This document shows, in pieces, positions 34,211-42,747 of a stretch of 64,000 nucleotides of DNA (positions within the stretch are counted from its first letter, which is position 1; each line of letters begins with the position of its first letter). This stretch comes from an uncultured Marvinbryantia sp. (lineage in GTDB: Bacteria; Bacillota; Clostridia; Lachnospirales; Lachnospiraceae), in assembly GCA_937915375.1 (NCBI GenBank), contig CALDMO010000005.1, positions 1 to 64,000 on the forward strand, written 5' to 3'. The notes beneath the pieces were generated by a model. It saw nothing but the letters and a program-made list of their open reading frames with translations. It was not told the DNA's origin and searched no databases. The position numbers and the translations under genes are program-made.

Positions 34211-34948
34211 ATGAGTAAAACAGCAATAAAAGTAGATGATGTCAGTATCCGTTTTAATCTAAGCAGAGAAAAAACGGATAGTTTGAAAGAATATGTGATT
34301 AAGTTTTTAAAAAGAGAGATTAAATATGATGAATTCTGGGCTCTCCGGGATATTTCCTTTGAATTGAAAAAAGGAGAGCGGTTAGGGATTCTGGGCCTGA
34401 ACGGAGCCGGGAAAAGTACGCTTTTGAAGATCATCGCCGGCGTATATAAGCCGACGAGCGGTACGGTTGAACGTCACGGAAAGATTGCTCCAATGCTGGA
34501 ACTCGGCGCCGGATTTGATATGCAGTATACGGGCGCTGAAAATATTTTTCTGTACGGATCGGTGCTTGGATTATCCAGAGAGTTTCTGGAAGAAAAATTT
34601 GATGAGATCGTGGCATTTTCTGAGTTGGATAAATTTATTGATGTGCCGCTGAAGAATTATTCTTCCGGTATGAGAGCGAGACTGGGCTTTTCAATCGCGA
34701 CGGTTGTAGAACCGGATATTCTGATTTTGGACGAAGTATTGTCTGTCGGAGATGCAAAGTTTCGCAAAAAAAGTGAGAGACGCGTGATGGAAATGTTTGA
34801 TAAGGGCGTGACAGTTTTGTTTGTCTCTCATTCTCTGGAACAGGTGCAGCGTTTGTGTAATAAGGCAATGATTTTGGAACATGGACAGCTGCTTGCCTAC
34901 GGAGATACTGACAAAGTGGCTAAAATATATGAGAAGAAAACCAGATAA
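34211..34948 (+). CDS. Polymer-export ABC transporter ATP-binding protein (TagH/Wzt type)
   Basis: A 245-residue ATPase with the Walker A motif GLNGAGKST (near 62-70), signature YSSGMRARLGFS (near 150), Walker B ILILDEVLSVGD and the H-loop SHS. The family's polysaccharide-export trait, the long N-terminal segment before the P-loop (FNLSREKTDSLKEYVIKFLKR), is present. There is no C-terminal carbohydrate-binding extension of the Wzt type, so substrate recognition probably rests on the lipid head or capping-independent steps, as in TagH-type systems. Confidence 0.92.
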   Translation: MSKTAIKVDDVSIRFNLSREKTDSLKEYVIKFLKREIKYDEFWALRDISFELKKGERLGILGLNGAGKSTLLKIIAGVYKPTSGTVERHGKIAPMLELGAGFDMQYTGAENIFLYGSVLGLSREFLEEKFDEIVAFSELDKFIDVPLKNYSSGMRARLGFSIATVVEPDILILDEVLSVGDAKFRKKSERRVMEMFDKGVTVLFVSHSLEQVQRLCNKAMILEHGQLLAYGDTDKVAKIYEKKTR

Positions 34949-34970
34949 AAATCTGGATTGAGGTGATAGA

Positions 34971-36083
34971 ATGGGAGTAGCGCCGGAAAAGCTGTACAAA
35001 GAAGCGCTGGAAAAGCTGGAACTAATTGAAGTGCTCAGACAGCCGGCAGAGGCTGCGGAAACATATCGGGAGGCGGCTGCGGATATGAAAGCAGCCGGGG
35101 ATTATAAAAATGCAAAGGAACTGGCGCAGAAATACTTAAAGCTGGCGCAGCAGGCGGAAGAGGATGGAAAAGAACAGTTATATCAGCGTGCGGTAAAACG
35201 GATGAATCAGGCGCAGACAGTGGTTGAGCGCAAGCTGGCGATTGATACCTTTCAACGAGTAAGCGGTTATAAGGATGCAGATGAGCTGTGTAATCGATGC
35301 CGTCAGATGAACGAATCAATGGCAAAACGCAGAACGGCGGGTGGCTGGGGCATTTTGATTGCGGCAGTTGCGGCAGGCATAGGGTTGATTATGCTAATGC
35401 TGTCTCCGGTATGGCGATATCAGGAGGCAGAACGATTGTTTCTCAAAAATAATTTTACGGAAGCAAAAGCAATTTACCAGAAGCTGGACGGCTATAGAGA
35501 CAGTAAAGAAAAAGCAGTTCTTTGTGATTCAAAAGCAGAAGAATTGGAACGACAGAATGAGATGGATCACATTTTGAACGCCAAAAGAAAGGATACTGTC
35601 ACCTATGGACCGTATACTTGGATAGTGCTGGAAGAAAATGAGAAGGAACTGTTGCTTTTAAATACACATTCTGATTTTCATGATGAATTTGTCGGTGTGC
35701 CATATCATAATAAAAAAGAAGCGGTCACCTGGGAAACGAGTGCGTTGCGCAAGTGGCTGAATGGTGAATTTCTGGAAAATTTTTCAGAAGAAGAACGAAA
35801 CAGGATTCTTGAGACTGAGGTTAAAAATACAGATAATCCGGTTTATGGCACAGATGCAGGGGCGGATACCAGGGACAGAGTATATTTGCTCAGTATGGAG
35901 GAAGCACAGGAACATATGGATATTATTGAAACAATGAGTTTGAGTTGGCTGCTTCGTACACCGGGGAGTGCGCAGAAGAGTGTTGTGTACATTACGCCGG
36001 ATCATATTATTGCGGATTATGGCTGCCCGGTAGAGTGGGATCAATACGATATCCGACCTGTGATCCGAATCAGTAAAGAATGA
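34971..36083 (+). CDS. Membrane-anchored protein with TPR-like N-terminus and DUF6273-like domain
   Basis: A 370-residue protein. Residues 1-115 are helical and repeat-like (AAETYREAAADMKAAGDYKNAKELA), similar to tetratricopeptide repeats. One membrane helix follows (about 124-145), then another short repeat unit (about 155-185), then a C-terminal domain of the DUF6273 kind (from YGPYTWIVLEE near 205; WETSALRKWLNGEF; DIRPVIRI at the end). DUF6273 is related to FGE-sulfatase-like folds and often sits on surface proteins; no function is known. ATGA at 36080-36083 couples it to the next GT2 gene. Confidence 0.7.
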   Translation: MGVAPEKLYKEALEKLELIEVLRQPAEAAETYREAAADMKAAGDYKNAKELAQKYLKLAQQAEEDGKEQLYQRAVKRMNQAQTVVERKLAIDTFQRVSGYKDADELCNRCRQMNESMAKRRTAGGWGILIAAVAAGIGLIMLMLSPVWRYQEAERLFLKNNFTEAKAIYQKLDGYRDSKEKAVLCDSKAEELERQNEMDHILNAKRKDTVTYGPYTWIVLEENEKELLLLNTHSDFHDEFVGVPYHNKKEAVTWETSALRKWLNGEFLENFSEEERNRILETEVKNTDNPVYGTDAGADTRDRVYLLSMEEAQEHMDIIETMSLSWLLRTPGSAQKSVVYITPDHIIADYGCPVEWDQYDIRPVIRISKE

Positions 36084-37036
36084 CAGAGGGGAAACAGAAA
36101 GAAAGGGCAGAAAATATGGGTTTGTTATCAGTAATATTGCCGGCCTATAACGAGGAAAAAATGATAGCCCGGGCGGCAGAAACAGTGGGGAAAATATTGT
36201 CAGACGCGGAAATATTGTATGAAATCGTGTTTGTAGATGATGGTTCGAAAGATAATACCTGGAAGCGGATTGAAGAGACAGCAAAGAAAGATGATCATGT
36301 TGTGGGTATTCATTTTTCACGTAACTTTGGAAAAGAATCGGCTATGCTGGCCGGTCTTGCAAACGCGGACGGAGACTGCTGCGCGGTAATGGACTGCGAT
36401 CTGCAGCACCCGCCGGAAACGCTGGTGGAAATGTATCGTTTGTGGGAACAGGGGTACGAAGTGATCGAAGGTGTGAAAAAAAGCCGCGGGAAGGAAAGCA
36501 TGTTTCATAAAGCAAGCGCGGGCATGTTCTACCGGATTCTTTCAGGGGCAACGAAGATTGATATGTCAAGGGCTTCCGATTTTAAACTGATGGATCGCAA
36601 GGCAGTAGATGCGATTCTGGAACTGCCGGAGCGAAATGCGTTTTTCCGTGCGTTGTCTGCCTGGGTAGGATTTAAAAGTACATCGGTGGAATTTGATGTG
36701 CGGGAACGTGAAGAAGGCGAATCAAAATGGTCTACAAGATCGCTGATCAAATATGCGGTGACAAATATTGTGGCATTTTCAGCTGCGCCGATGCAGTTTG
36801 TCACGTTTGCGGGCTGCTTTGTGTTTTTGTTTGCGGTTGTGCTGGGCATACAGACGCTTGTGAAATATTTTATGGGGCATGCGGTCGCAGGCTTTACAAC
36901 TGTGATTCTGCTGATTTTATTTATTGGAAGTATTATTATGATCAGTCTTGGTATTATAGGCTACTATATTTCAAAGATTTACGAGGAAGTCAAAGGACGT
37001 CCGCGTTATCTGATCTCAAAAAAGGTTGGAAAATAA
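36080..37036 (+). CDS. GtrB/DPM-like GT2 glycosyltransferase with two membrane helices
   Basis: A 318-residue enzyme of the dolichol-phosphate-mannose-synthase-like GT2 group. Such enzymes move a sugar from its nucleotide to undecaprenyl phosphate, for later use outside the membrane. The GT2 core shows LSVILPAYNEEKMI, VDDGSKDNTW and the DxD motif MDCDLQHPPE (near 105), and two membrane helices lie at about 235-260 and 270-300. The ATG at 36080 overlaps the previous stop; an in-frame ATG at 36116 (MGLLSVIL) has AAGGGC upstream and is equally possible. It implies an extracytoplasmic decoration of the polymer, though no matching GT-C transferase is certain here. Confidence 0.88.
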   Translation: MTEGKQKERAENMGLLSVILPAYNEEKMIARAAETVGKILSDAEILYEIVFVDDGSKDNTWKRIEETAKKDDHVVGIHFSRNFGKESAMLAGLANADGDCCAVMDCDLQHPPETLVEMYRLWEQGYEVIEGVKKSRGKESMFHKASAGMFYRILSGATKIDMSRASDFKLMDRKAVDAILELPERNAFFRALSAWVGFKSTSVEFDVREREEGESKWSTRSLIKYAVTNIVAFSAAPMQFVTFAGCFVFLFAVVLGIQTLVKYFMGHAVAGFTTVILLILFIGSIIMISLGIIGYYISKIYEEVKGRPRYLISKKVGK

Positions 37037-37060
37037 TCACTGCAAAGGAGGAGTGATGGG

Positions 37061-38167
37061 ATGAAGCATTATGATTATCTGATTGTAGGGGCCGGTTTAT
37101 ATGGCGCGGTTTTCGCGCATGAGGCAAAGAAAAGAGGCAAGAGCTGTCTTGTTTTGGAACGGCGGGATCATATTGCCGGGAATGTGTACTGTGAAGAAAT
37201 TGCGGGGATCAATGTACACACGTATGGGGCGCATATTTTTCATACCTCAAATCGTGAGACATGGGAGTATGTGAACCAGTTCGCGGAATTTAATAATTAT
37301 GTGAACAGTCCGATCGCCAGATATCGGGATGAAGTTTACAATATGCCGTTTAATATGAATACGTTCTCCAAAATGTGGAATGTGGTAACGCCGAAAGAGG
37401 CGATGGCAAAAATTGAACAGCAGCGCAGCGTAATTAAGGACGAACCGAAAAACTTGGAAGAACAGGCAATTTCGCTGGTTGGTCGTGATATTTACGAAAA
37501 ACTTGTGAAAGGGTATACGGAAAAGCAGTGGGGCAGAGACTGCAGTGAGCTTCCGGCCTTTATTATCCGCCGACTGCCGGTACGCTTTACCTACAACAAT
37601 AATTATTTTAACGATCGCTTTCAGGGTATCCCGATGGGCGGCTATACCAAAATGGTGGAGAAGATGCTGGATGGCATTGAAGTGAAGGTCGGTGTGGATT
37701 ATCTCAAAGAAAGAGAAAAATGGAACGGTATGGCGGACAGAGTGGTGTATACCGGACCGGTGGATGCATATTTCTGTTATTCGTTGGGAGAATTGGAATA
37801 CCGCAGTGTTCGTTTTGAGACAGAGCTTTTGGATCAGGAAAACTATCAGGGAAACGCTGTGGTGAATTATACAGAGCGTGAGATCCCGTATACCAGAATC
37901 ATTGAACACAAACACTTTGAGTTTGGCACACAGCCGAAAACAGTGATTTCGCGCGAGTATCCGAGTGAATGGAAACCGGGCGACGAACCATATTACCCGA
38001 TCAATGATGAAAAAAATACGGAATTGTATGAAAAGTATCGGGCGCTTGTGGAAACCGAGGAGAATGTGATTTTCGGTGGACGTCTGGGTGAATACAAATA
38101 TTACGATATGGATAAGGTGATTGAAGCGGCGCTGGCAAGAGCCGCGCAGGAGTTTGAGGAAATCTGA
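37061..38167 (+). CDS. glf: UDP-galactopyranose mutase
   Basis: A 368-residue flavoenzyme that converts UDP-galactopyranose to UDP-galactofuranose. The N-terminal FAD-binding loop GAGLYGAVFA (residues 8-17) is followed by the dinucleotide motif with VLERRDHIAGN. The conserved HTYGAHIFHT (near 52-61), the EKQWGRD active-site segment (near 155) and the C-terminal FGGRLGEYKYYDMD (near 340) all fit UGM. Galactofuranose is thus a likely component of the local polymer. GGAGGAG precedes the ATG. Confidence 0.95.
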   Translation: MKHYDYLIVGAGLYGAVFAHEAKKRGKSCLVLERRDHIAGNVYCEEIAGINVHTYGAHIFHTSNRETWEYVNQFAEFNNYVNSPIARYRDEVYNMPFNMNTFSKMWNVVTPKEAMAKIEQQRSVIKDEPKNLEEQAISLVGRDIYEKLVKGYTEKQWGRDCSELPAFIIRRLPVRFTYNNNYFNDRFQGIPMGGYTKMVEKMLDGIEVKVGVDYLKEREKWNGMADRVVYTGPVDAYFCYSLGELEYRSVRFETELLDQENYQGNAVVNYTEREIPYTRIIEHKHFEFGTQPKTVISREYPSEWKPGDEPYYPINDEKNTELYEKYRALVETEENVIFGGRLGEYKYYDMDKVIEAALARAAQEFEEI

Positions 38168-38186
38168 GTGAAGCGAGGAAAATAGT

Positions 38187-39068
38187 ATGAGAGTATTTGT
38201 AACAGGCGTCAAAGGGCAGCTGGGGCATGATGTGATGAATGAACTGGAAAAGCGCGGTCATGAGGGCTATGGCGTAGATATTGATGAGATGGATATCACA
38301 GATGAAGCAGCTGTGAGCCGCGTGATCACGGAGGCGGCGCCGGAGGCAGTGATCCACTGCGCGGCATGGACGGCGGTTGATCTGGCAGAGGATGACGATA
38401 AAGTAGAAAAAGTTCGCGCTGTCAATGCAAAGGGAACGGAATATATCGCAAAGATCTGCAGAAAGCTGGATATACCGATGATGTATATTTCTACGGATTA
38501 TGTGTTTAACGGTAAGGGCAGACACTTCTGGGAGCCGGATGATCTGAACCGTGAGCCGATTAATGTATATGGCCAGACGAAATATGAGGGCGAACTGGCA
38601 GTGGAAAACAATTTGGAAAAATATTTTATTGTGCGTATTGCCTGGGTATTTGGTGTGAACGGTAAGAACTTTATCAAGACGATGTTAAATCTCGGAAAAA
38701 CAAGAGAAAAATTAACGGTTGTCTGTGATCAGATCGGTTCTCCGACGTATACGTTTGACTTGGCAAGACTGTTGGTGGATATGATTGAAACAGATAAATA
38801 CGGTCGTTATCATGCGACAAATGAAGGCATCTGTTCTTGGTATGAGTTTGCCTGTGAGATTTTCCGCCAGGCGGAAGCAATGGGACGCAGTGAGTACGAT
38901 GAGGAACATCTGGAAGTAGAGCCTGTTCTCTCAAAAGATTATGCAGCGAAAGCGGTGCGTCCGGCAAACAGCCGCATGAGCAAGGAAAAACTGACAGAGA
39001 AGGGGTTTGAGAGACTGCCGACCTGGCAGGATGCTTTGCACAGGTATTTGCAGGAAATTGAATTTTAG
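38187..39068 (+). CDS. rmlD: dTDP-4-dehydrorhamnose reductase
   Basis: A 293-residue extended short-chain dehydrogenase, the last step of dTDP-L-rhamnose synthesis. The NADPH loop is TGVKGQLGHDV (residues 5-15), the catalytic STDYVF (near 98) and YGQTKYEGE (near 127) follow, and the WVFG and RPANSRMS segments are typical of RmlD. rmlA, rmlB and rmlC are not in the window, so they must be elsewhere for the pathway to work. A shared terminator separates it from the convergent nucleotidyltransferase. Confidence 0.92.
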   Translation: MRVFVTGVKGQLGHDVMNELEKRGHEGYGVDIDEMDITDEAAVSRVITEAAPEAVIHCAAWTAVDLAEDDDKVEKVRAVNAKGTEYIAKICRKLDIPMMYISTDYVFNGKGRHFWEPDDLNREPINVYGQTKYEGELAVENNLEKYFIVRIAWVFGVNGKNFIKTMLNLGKTREKLTVVCDQIGSPTYTFDLARLLVDMIETDKYGRYHATNEGICSWYEFACEIFRQAEAMGRSEYDEEHLEVEPVLSKDYAAKAVRPANSRMSKEKLTEKGFERLPTWQDALHRYLQEIEF

Positions 39069-39070
39069 AA

Positions 39071-39108
39071 AAAAGGGGATTCCGCGTGAAAACGGAATCC
39101 CTGTTTTG
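39071..39108. terminator. Bidirectional terminator between rmlD and the convergent gene
   Basis: GGGATTCCG (39077-39085) pairs with CGGAATCCC (39094-39102), flanked by A-rich sequence on the left and TGTTTTG on the right, so it can end transcripts from both sides. Confidence 0.8.
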
Positions 39109-40011
39109 TTAATAAAATCCTTTTGCGATCAGTTCTTTGATGGAGTTGACGACAAATTCTTTATCTTCGCGGTAAGTTACGCCAAACCATTTATCATGGG
39201 TTTCCAGAAGCGTTACTTCTGCCTTTTTTTCGTGAAGCAATCCGTCAATGATGGTCGGCAGCAGATATTCAGCGGTCAGATCTTCTGCCGGTATTTTTGT
39301 GAGAAATTCCTGGAAACCATCTGCCAGATAATCGATGAAATCCGGCGTCAGTCCCCACATATTCATGGAAACATGTGTATCTTCTGAAATGGCGGTTCTG
39401 GTGCCGTCTTCTGCGAGGATGGCCGCGCCTGTTTCTGTGCGGATGATATTTCTGGTCTCCTGAATACCGGTGACATGATTATGCTGATCAAGATGGCAGA
39501 TACCGCGAGTGACGCCGCCGTATTCACTCAGGGTATTTTTTAGGATGAAACCTGCCATACAGAAATGGAACAGACCGTTAAATGGCTGCGCTTCTGTCAG
39601 GTAATCATGGATTTTGGCAAAAGCCTCGCGACCATAGTAATCATCTGCGTTGATTACAGCAAAAGGTTCGTTTACCACACCGCGGCAGGCTAAGATGGCC
39701 TGACCTGTGCCCCAGGGCTTTTTGCGTCCCGCCGGCAGAACAAAACCTTCCGGTAAATCGTCCAGTTCCTGAAATACATATTCTACTTTTATCAGTTTTT
39801 CAATGCGGCATCCGATGATCGCACGGAAATCTTTTTCCAGGTCTTTACGGATGATCACAACAATTTTATTAAAACCGGCGCGGATTGCGTCTTTGATGGA
39901 ATAATCCATAATGATTTCGCCGTTAGGCCCAACGGGCTCTAACTGTTTGATTCCCCCGCCGAAGCGGCTTCCGATTCCGGCAGCCATGATAACAAGCGTC
40001 ATATCTTTCAT
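39109..40011 (-). CDS. Sugar-phosphate nucleotidyltransferase family protein
   Basis: A 300-residue nucleotidyltransferase with the signature MAAGIGSRFGG...KQLEPVG at its start (residues about 8-28) and VINADDYYG (near 105) for the metal-binding aspartate. It is not a typical RmlA or GalU: the KQLEP and PWGTGQA patterns fit a separate group often beside phosphotransferases and wall-polysaccharide genes. The exact sugar and nucleotide are unknown. The start at 40011 has AGGGGGAG on the minus strand; the longer ATG at 40029 overlaps that site. It runs opposite to the polymer locus with its own promoter. Confidence 0.8.
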   Translation of the reverse strand: MKDMTLVIMAAGIGSRFGGGIKQLEPVGPNGEIIMDYSIKDAIRAGFNKIVVIIRKDLEKDFRAIIGCRIEKLIKVEYVFQELDDLPEGFVLPAGRKKPWGTGQAILACRGVVNEPFAVINADDYYGREAFAKIHDYLTEAQPFNGLFHFCMAGFILKNTLSEYGGVTRGICHLDQHNHVTGIQETRNIIRTETGAAILAEDGTRTAISEDTHVSMNMWGLTPDFIDYLADGFQEFLTKIPAEDLTAEYLLPTIIDGLLHEKKAEVTLLETHDKWFGVTYREDKEFVVNSIKELIAKGFY

Positions 40012-40331
40012 AGTACTCCCCCTTAACATATTAGTATTATTTTCAGTATAACATACGCTGGATGCGGTTACAATCGTTTCGGATTGGAAATTCGTTTTTG
40101 GAGGTTTATACAGGAGAGACGTATTGTAAAGTAAAGAAACAATTGGTTACCTAAATGTAAAGTAACAATTATTTGCCATAAAAAGCAGAAAATGTTAAAA
40201 AAGGAAAGAGATATGGGTGAATATGAAAAGAAAGAAAAATATGGGTGTGCAAAATAGACAATAGAAAATCGTAAAAAAGAAATAATGACAAAAAATATTA
40301 CAAATATGGGATTGACAAATGGATAGTAAAG
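40012..40331. other. Spacer with a divergent promoter
   Basis: It holds the minus-strand promoter (annotated separately) and an A+T-rich remainder. GTAAAGTAA occurs twice (about 40127-40135 and 40158-40166). No convincing gene is present; this may be where the 5' part of the mannosidase relic was lost. Confidence 0.45.
40045..40073 (-). promoter_or_regulatory. Promoter of the nucleotidyltransferase gene
   Basis: On the minus strand TTGTAA (40073-40068), a 17-base spacer and TATACT (40050-40045) with TGT before the -10. Confidence 0.7.
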
Positions 40332-40739
40332 ATGTTGTCTTATGTCTATAAGTTAAGTAACATTAACGAGGCTTCTATGGAAAGTATCTGGTTTGAAAAA
40401 GTAGAATTCCAGGAAGCGGATATGTTGGAACATCATGTGTTTTATGAGTGCCTGATGAACGGTGAAGTGATTTCAAGCGGAAGTGTACTTTTCTCCATGC
40501 CGAAATTTTACTCTTACAAAGATCCGCAGCTTACCGTGCGCAGAGAGGGTAATGAGCTGATCGTTACTGCGAAAACATATGCGGCATCGGTAGAGCTTTT
40601 GAATGAAAACGAAGATTGGGTACTTTACGATAATTATTTTGATATGGAAGCGGGAGAGCGCCGTGTGAAGATTTTATCGGGAGATGCAGAGGAAATCCGT
40701 GTACGCAGTGTATACAATATCGGACTGACTGAAAAATAA
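40332..40739 (+). pseudogene. 3' relic of a GH2 beta-mannosidase gene
   Basis: The 135-residue frame resembles only the C-terminal Ig-like domain of GH2 beta-mannosidases: NGEVISSGSVLF, PKFYSYKDPQLTV, VELLNENEDWVLYDNYFDMEAGERRV and a final IRVRSVYNIG. Full enzymes have about 800 or more residues with catalytic glutamates in a TIM barrel, none of which is present. No ribosome binding site precedes the ATG. This is best read as the tail of a deleted gene and not as a working protein. Confidence 0.65.
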
Positions 40740-40770
40740 ATAACGGATGAAATAGGAACTCTAAAATTTT

Positions 40771-40808
40771 AATGGTGTAGTCTTTTAGAAAGGCTACACC
40801 ATTTTTAA
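40771..40808. terminator. Terminator between the mannosidase relic and lysO
   Basis: AATGGTGTAG (40771-40780) pairs with CTACACCATT (40794-40803), followed by TTT on the plus strand. The right arm covers the lysO stop codon, so it serves both sides. Confidence 0.75.
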
Positions 40809-41396
40809 ACAGAAAGAAATTAAGACAGGCACCATTAGTGAACAGATGATACCGTTAAAGACAGACATAACCACTGTTTCCTCATTTGTGTATTTTAAGA
40901 TGATGGGTAAAGTGGTATCTTCACTGGTAGCGCCTGCCGAAGCAATACAGGTAAAGTAATTAAAATGGACAGCAAGAAACGGGATAATAATGAAAGAAAC
41001 CATTTCTCGCATAAGATTACTCAAAAAAGCAATACTTCCCAGCTGCGCATTCACTAAACTGCTGATGGTAACACCTGCAAGGCTATACCAGCCAAGGCCG
41101 CTGGTTATAGCAGTACCATACCCAATGGGAATTTTCAGGATGAGTGAGCAAACAATTCCACCGAGAAAAGAACCAATAATGGTTCCTATGGGAATAATAA
41201 ATATTTTTAGGTGATATTCCTTTATTTTTGAAAAGATATCTTTTTGCATTCCGATGCTGATCCCAATGAAAAACATTAAAGCATATAAAATGATATCTGT
41301 ATTTTTATTAATGATATCTACAAGAACAAATTCGGCGCCGGACAGACCATAAAATAATCCGAAAGCCAGTGCGCAAATCATACATAAAACAATCAT
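40794..41396 (-). CDS. LysO-family lysine exporter, C-terminal subunit
   Basis: A 200-residue protein with about six to seven hydrophobic segments that matches the C-terminal half of the LysO (DUF340/YbjE) lysine exporter: GLGWYSLAGVTISSL (near 100) and LMREMVSFIIIPF (near 125) are its conserved motifs. The N-terminal half is a separate gene overlapping by four bases upstream. The two-piece form is seen in other Firmicutes, so this is not a sign of breakage. Confidence 0.82.
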   Translation of the reverse strand: MIVLCMICALAFGLFYGLSGAEFVLVDIINKNTDIILYALMFFIGISIGMQKDIFSKIKEYHLKIFIIPIGTIIGSFLGGIVCSLILKIPIGYGTAITSGLGWYSLAGVTISSLVNAQLGSIAFLSNLMREMVSFIIIPFLAVHFNYFTCIASAGATSEDTTLPIILKYTNEETVVMSVFNGIICSLMVPVLISFCLKMV

Positions 41397-41689
41397 TGAT
41401 TTTCCTCTTCTCTTTTCTTTGTGATTTTTTTTGTCATCATCTTCTTTGTTAAAAGAAAGACTATAAAAATTGAAAATATCGTTGGCACTAAAAAAAACAA
41501 TAAACTGGATAATCCCAATGAAGATAAGTTATTCAGAAAATTTTCATTTCTGCCTAACGTTACACCCATACTAAAAATCAAAAGAACGGTGCAGGTTACA
41601 GAGATGGTTTCGCTTAATTTTTTTGTGCGAGGTCTTGAAAAAAAACGGCCTGCGAGAACACCCAGACACATGATAATTATGACATCCAT
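41393..41689 (-). CDS. LysO-family lysine exporter, N-terminal subunit
   Basis: A 98-residue protein with three hydrophobic segments matching the LysO N-terminal half (LGVLAGRFF, LLIFSMGVTLGRNENFL) and a basic tail (KKMMTKKITKKREEE). Its stop overlaps the start of the C-terminal subunit (ATGA), so both are made in equal amounts. AAGGGAG lies at the right distance before the ATG. No lysine riboswitch is visible in the short upstream spacer. Confidence 0.78.
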   Translation of the reverse strand: MDVIIIMCLGVLAGRFFSRPRTKKLSETISVTCTVLLIFSMGVTLGRNENFLNNLSSLGLSSLLFFLVPTIFSIFIVFLLTKKMMTKKITKKREEENQ

Positions 41690-41764
41690 AATAATGACTC
41701 CCTTTATAATTATAAAATTTTACTCATAATTATATCACAGACGCTGAAGAAAGGGAAGTAGTGT

Positions 41765-41822
41765 AAAAAGAAACTGTCGCTTTCACAAAGGTGTTTTATT
41801 GTGAAAACGACAGTTTCTTTGT
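41765..41822. terminator. Two-part bidirectional terminator
   Basis: AAAGAAACTGTCG (41767-41779) pairs with CGACAGTTTCTTT (41808-41820), and an inner TTTCACA...TGTGAAA stem lies inside. A-rich and T-rich ends suit both directions. Confidence 0.85.
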
Positions 41823-41845
41823 TTGGAATTCAATAGAGAATAAGA

Positions 41846-42604
41846 TTAGTTTCCTTTCTCGGTTTGTGTGATTTCTCGAGTGCCTGCTTCATAATTTATA
41901 ACATGATCTACAAATTTTACCGCGTTGTCCATATTTTTTGAACCGGCCACAATACAGAGGATGACGTCATCTCCGATGCCTTCATAGTCTGTATACAGAG
42001 CATTTCCGGCAATATCTATACCGTGTGGCGCCGGGGGCATGGTAGCTGTTACATTTCCATCCAGGTCGGTTTCTTCTTCACTGGATTCTAGAATCCGGTC
42101 ACTGACTTTTTCGTACAGTTCTTTTGGAAGTACAGCAGAAAGATCTTCAAAATAACCGAATTTGGAATACTGCTCAAACGCTGCCTTCGGGCAGACTACA
42201 ACATCCAGTGACTGAGCGGCTGTCAATGTCGTAAACTTCATTTGCGCTGCGTAATCGTCCAGATTGTAGTAGGCGATATCCAGCAGCTGATCTTCGTCCG
42301 TCAGCTCATAGTATGCGCGCATGTCAGCGTTGAGCGCGTCTGTCTGTGCCAGGTATGCTTCATTTAGAAACGCGACGGAAAGTACGGTTTCCTGATGTTT
42401 GAAAAAAATCGTATAGATCATATAGGAGGCAAAGATGCCGATCAGTATGATCGCGATCAGCGGTTTCATGTAATAATCCTTGAAATATCCGGCCTTTCCT
42501 TTGGCAGATAGATGTGAGGTGTCTTTCTTTTTAAAAGATTCATCTCGTTTTTGATAGAGGATGGAATCGTCATCCAAAGCTGTTTTTTTGTTTTCGATGT
42601 TCAT
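41846..42604 (-). CDS. Single-pass membrane protein of unknown function
   Basis: A 252-residue protein with a charged cytoplasmic N-terminus of about 50 residues, one membrane helix (about 50-70, PLIAIILIGIFASYMIYTIFF) and an extracellular domain of about 180 residues. That domain loosely resembles periplasmic-binding-protein folds (SVAFLNE, DVVVCPKAAFEQYSKFG, FVDHVINYE), but no family is clear. The start at 42604 has AAAGGA upstream on the minus strand; the longer ATG at 42646 is less likely. It is divergent from pyrH, whose promoter lies in the spacer. Confidence 0.7.
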   Translation of the reverse strand: MNIENKKTALDDDSILYQKRDESFKKKDTSHLSAKGKAGYFKDYYMKPLIAIILIGIFASYMIYTIFFKHQETVLSVAFLNEAYLAQTDALNADMRAYYELTDEDQLLDIAYYNLDDYAAQMKFTTLTAAQSLDVVVCPKAAFEQYSKFGYFEDLSAVLPKELYEKVSDRILESSEEETDLDGNVTATMPPAPHGIDIAGNALYTDYEGIGDDVILCIVAGSKNMDNAVKFVDHVINYEAGTREITQTEKGN

Positions 42605-42683
42605 TGGTAAGTCCTTTCCGAAAATTTGCTGCTTATAGTTTATCACGGGATGAAAAAAAAGTGTATAAAAACTTTGTGAAGTA

Positions 42684-42692
42684 TGTTATACT
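42684..42692 (+). promoter_or_regulatory. Extended -10 of the pyrH operon promoter
   Basis: TGTTATACT (42684-42692) fits an extended -10 element; the -35 position (TATAAA) is poor. Confidence 0.55.
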
Positions 42693-42747
42693 GAAAACAA
42701 CAATGCGGGATGAAATCCTGAAAAGAATAAAAAACGGAGAGTATAGT

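Noticed and set aside
37247..38212. 321-codon minus-strand frame opposite glf
   Set aside because: Shadow frame that fully overlaps a clear glf gene; no start signals.
38187..40011. Complete dTDP-rhamnose pathway in this window
   Set aside because: Only rmlD is convincing; the convergent nucleotidyltransferase does not look like RmlA, and rmlB and rmlC are absent.
40794..41689. LysO split in two regarded as a frameshifted pseudogene
   Set aside because: The halves overlap by ATGA with a proper start each, and two-gene LysO systems are known in Firmicutes.
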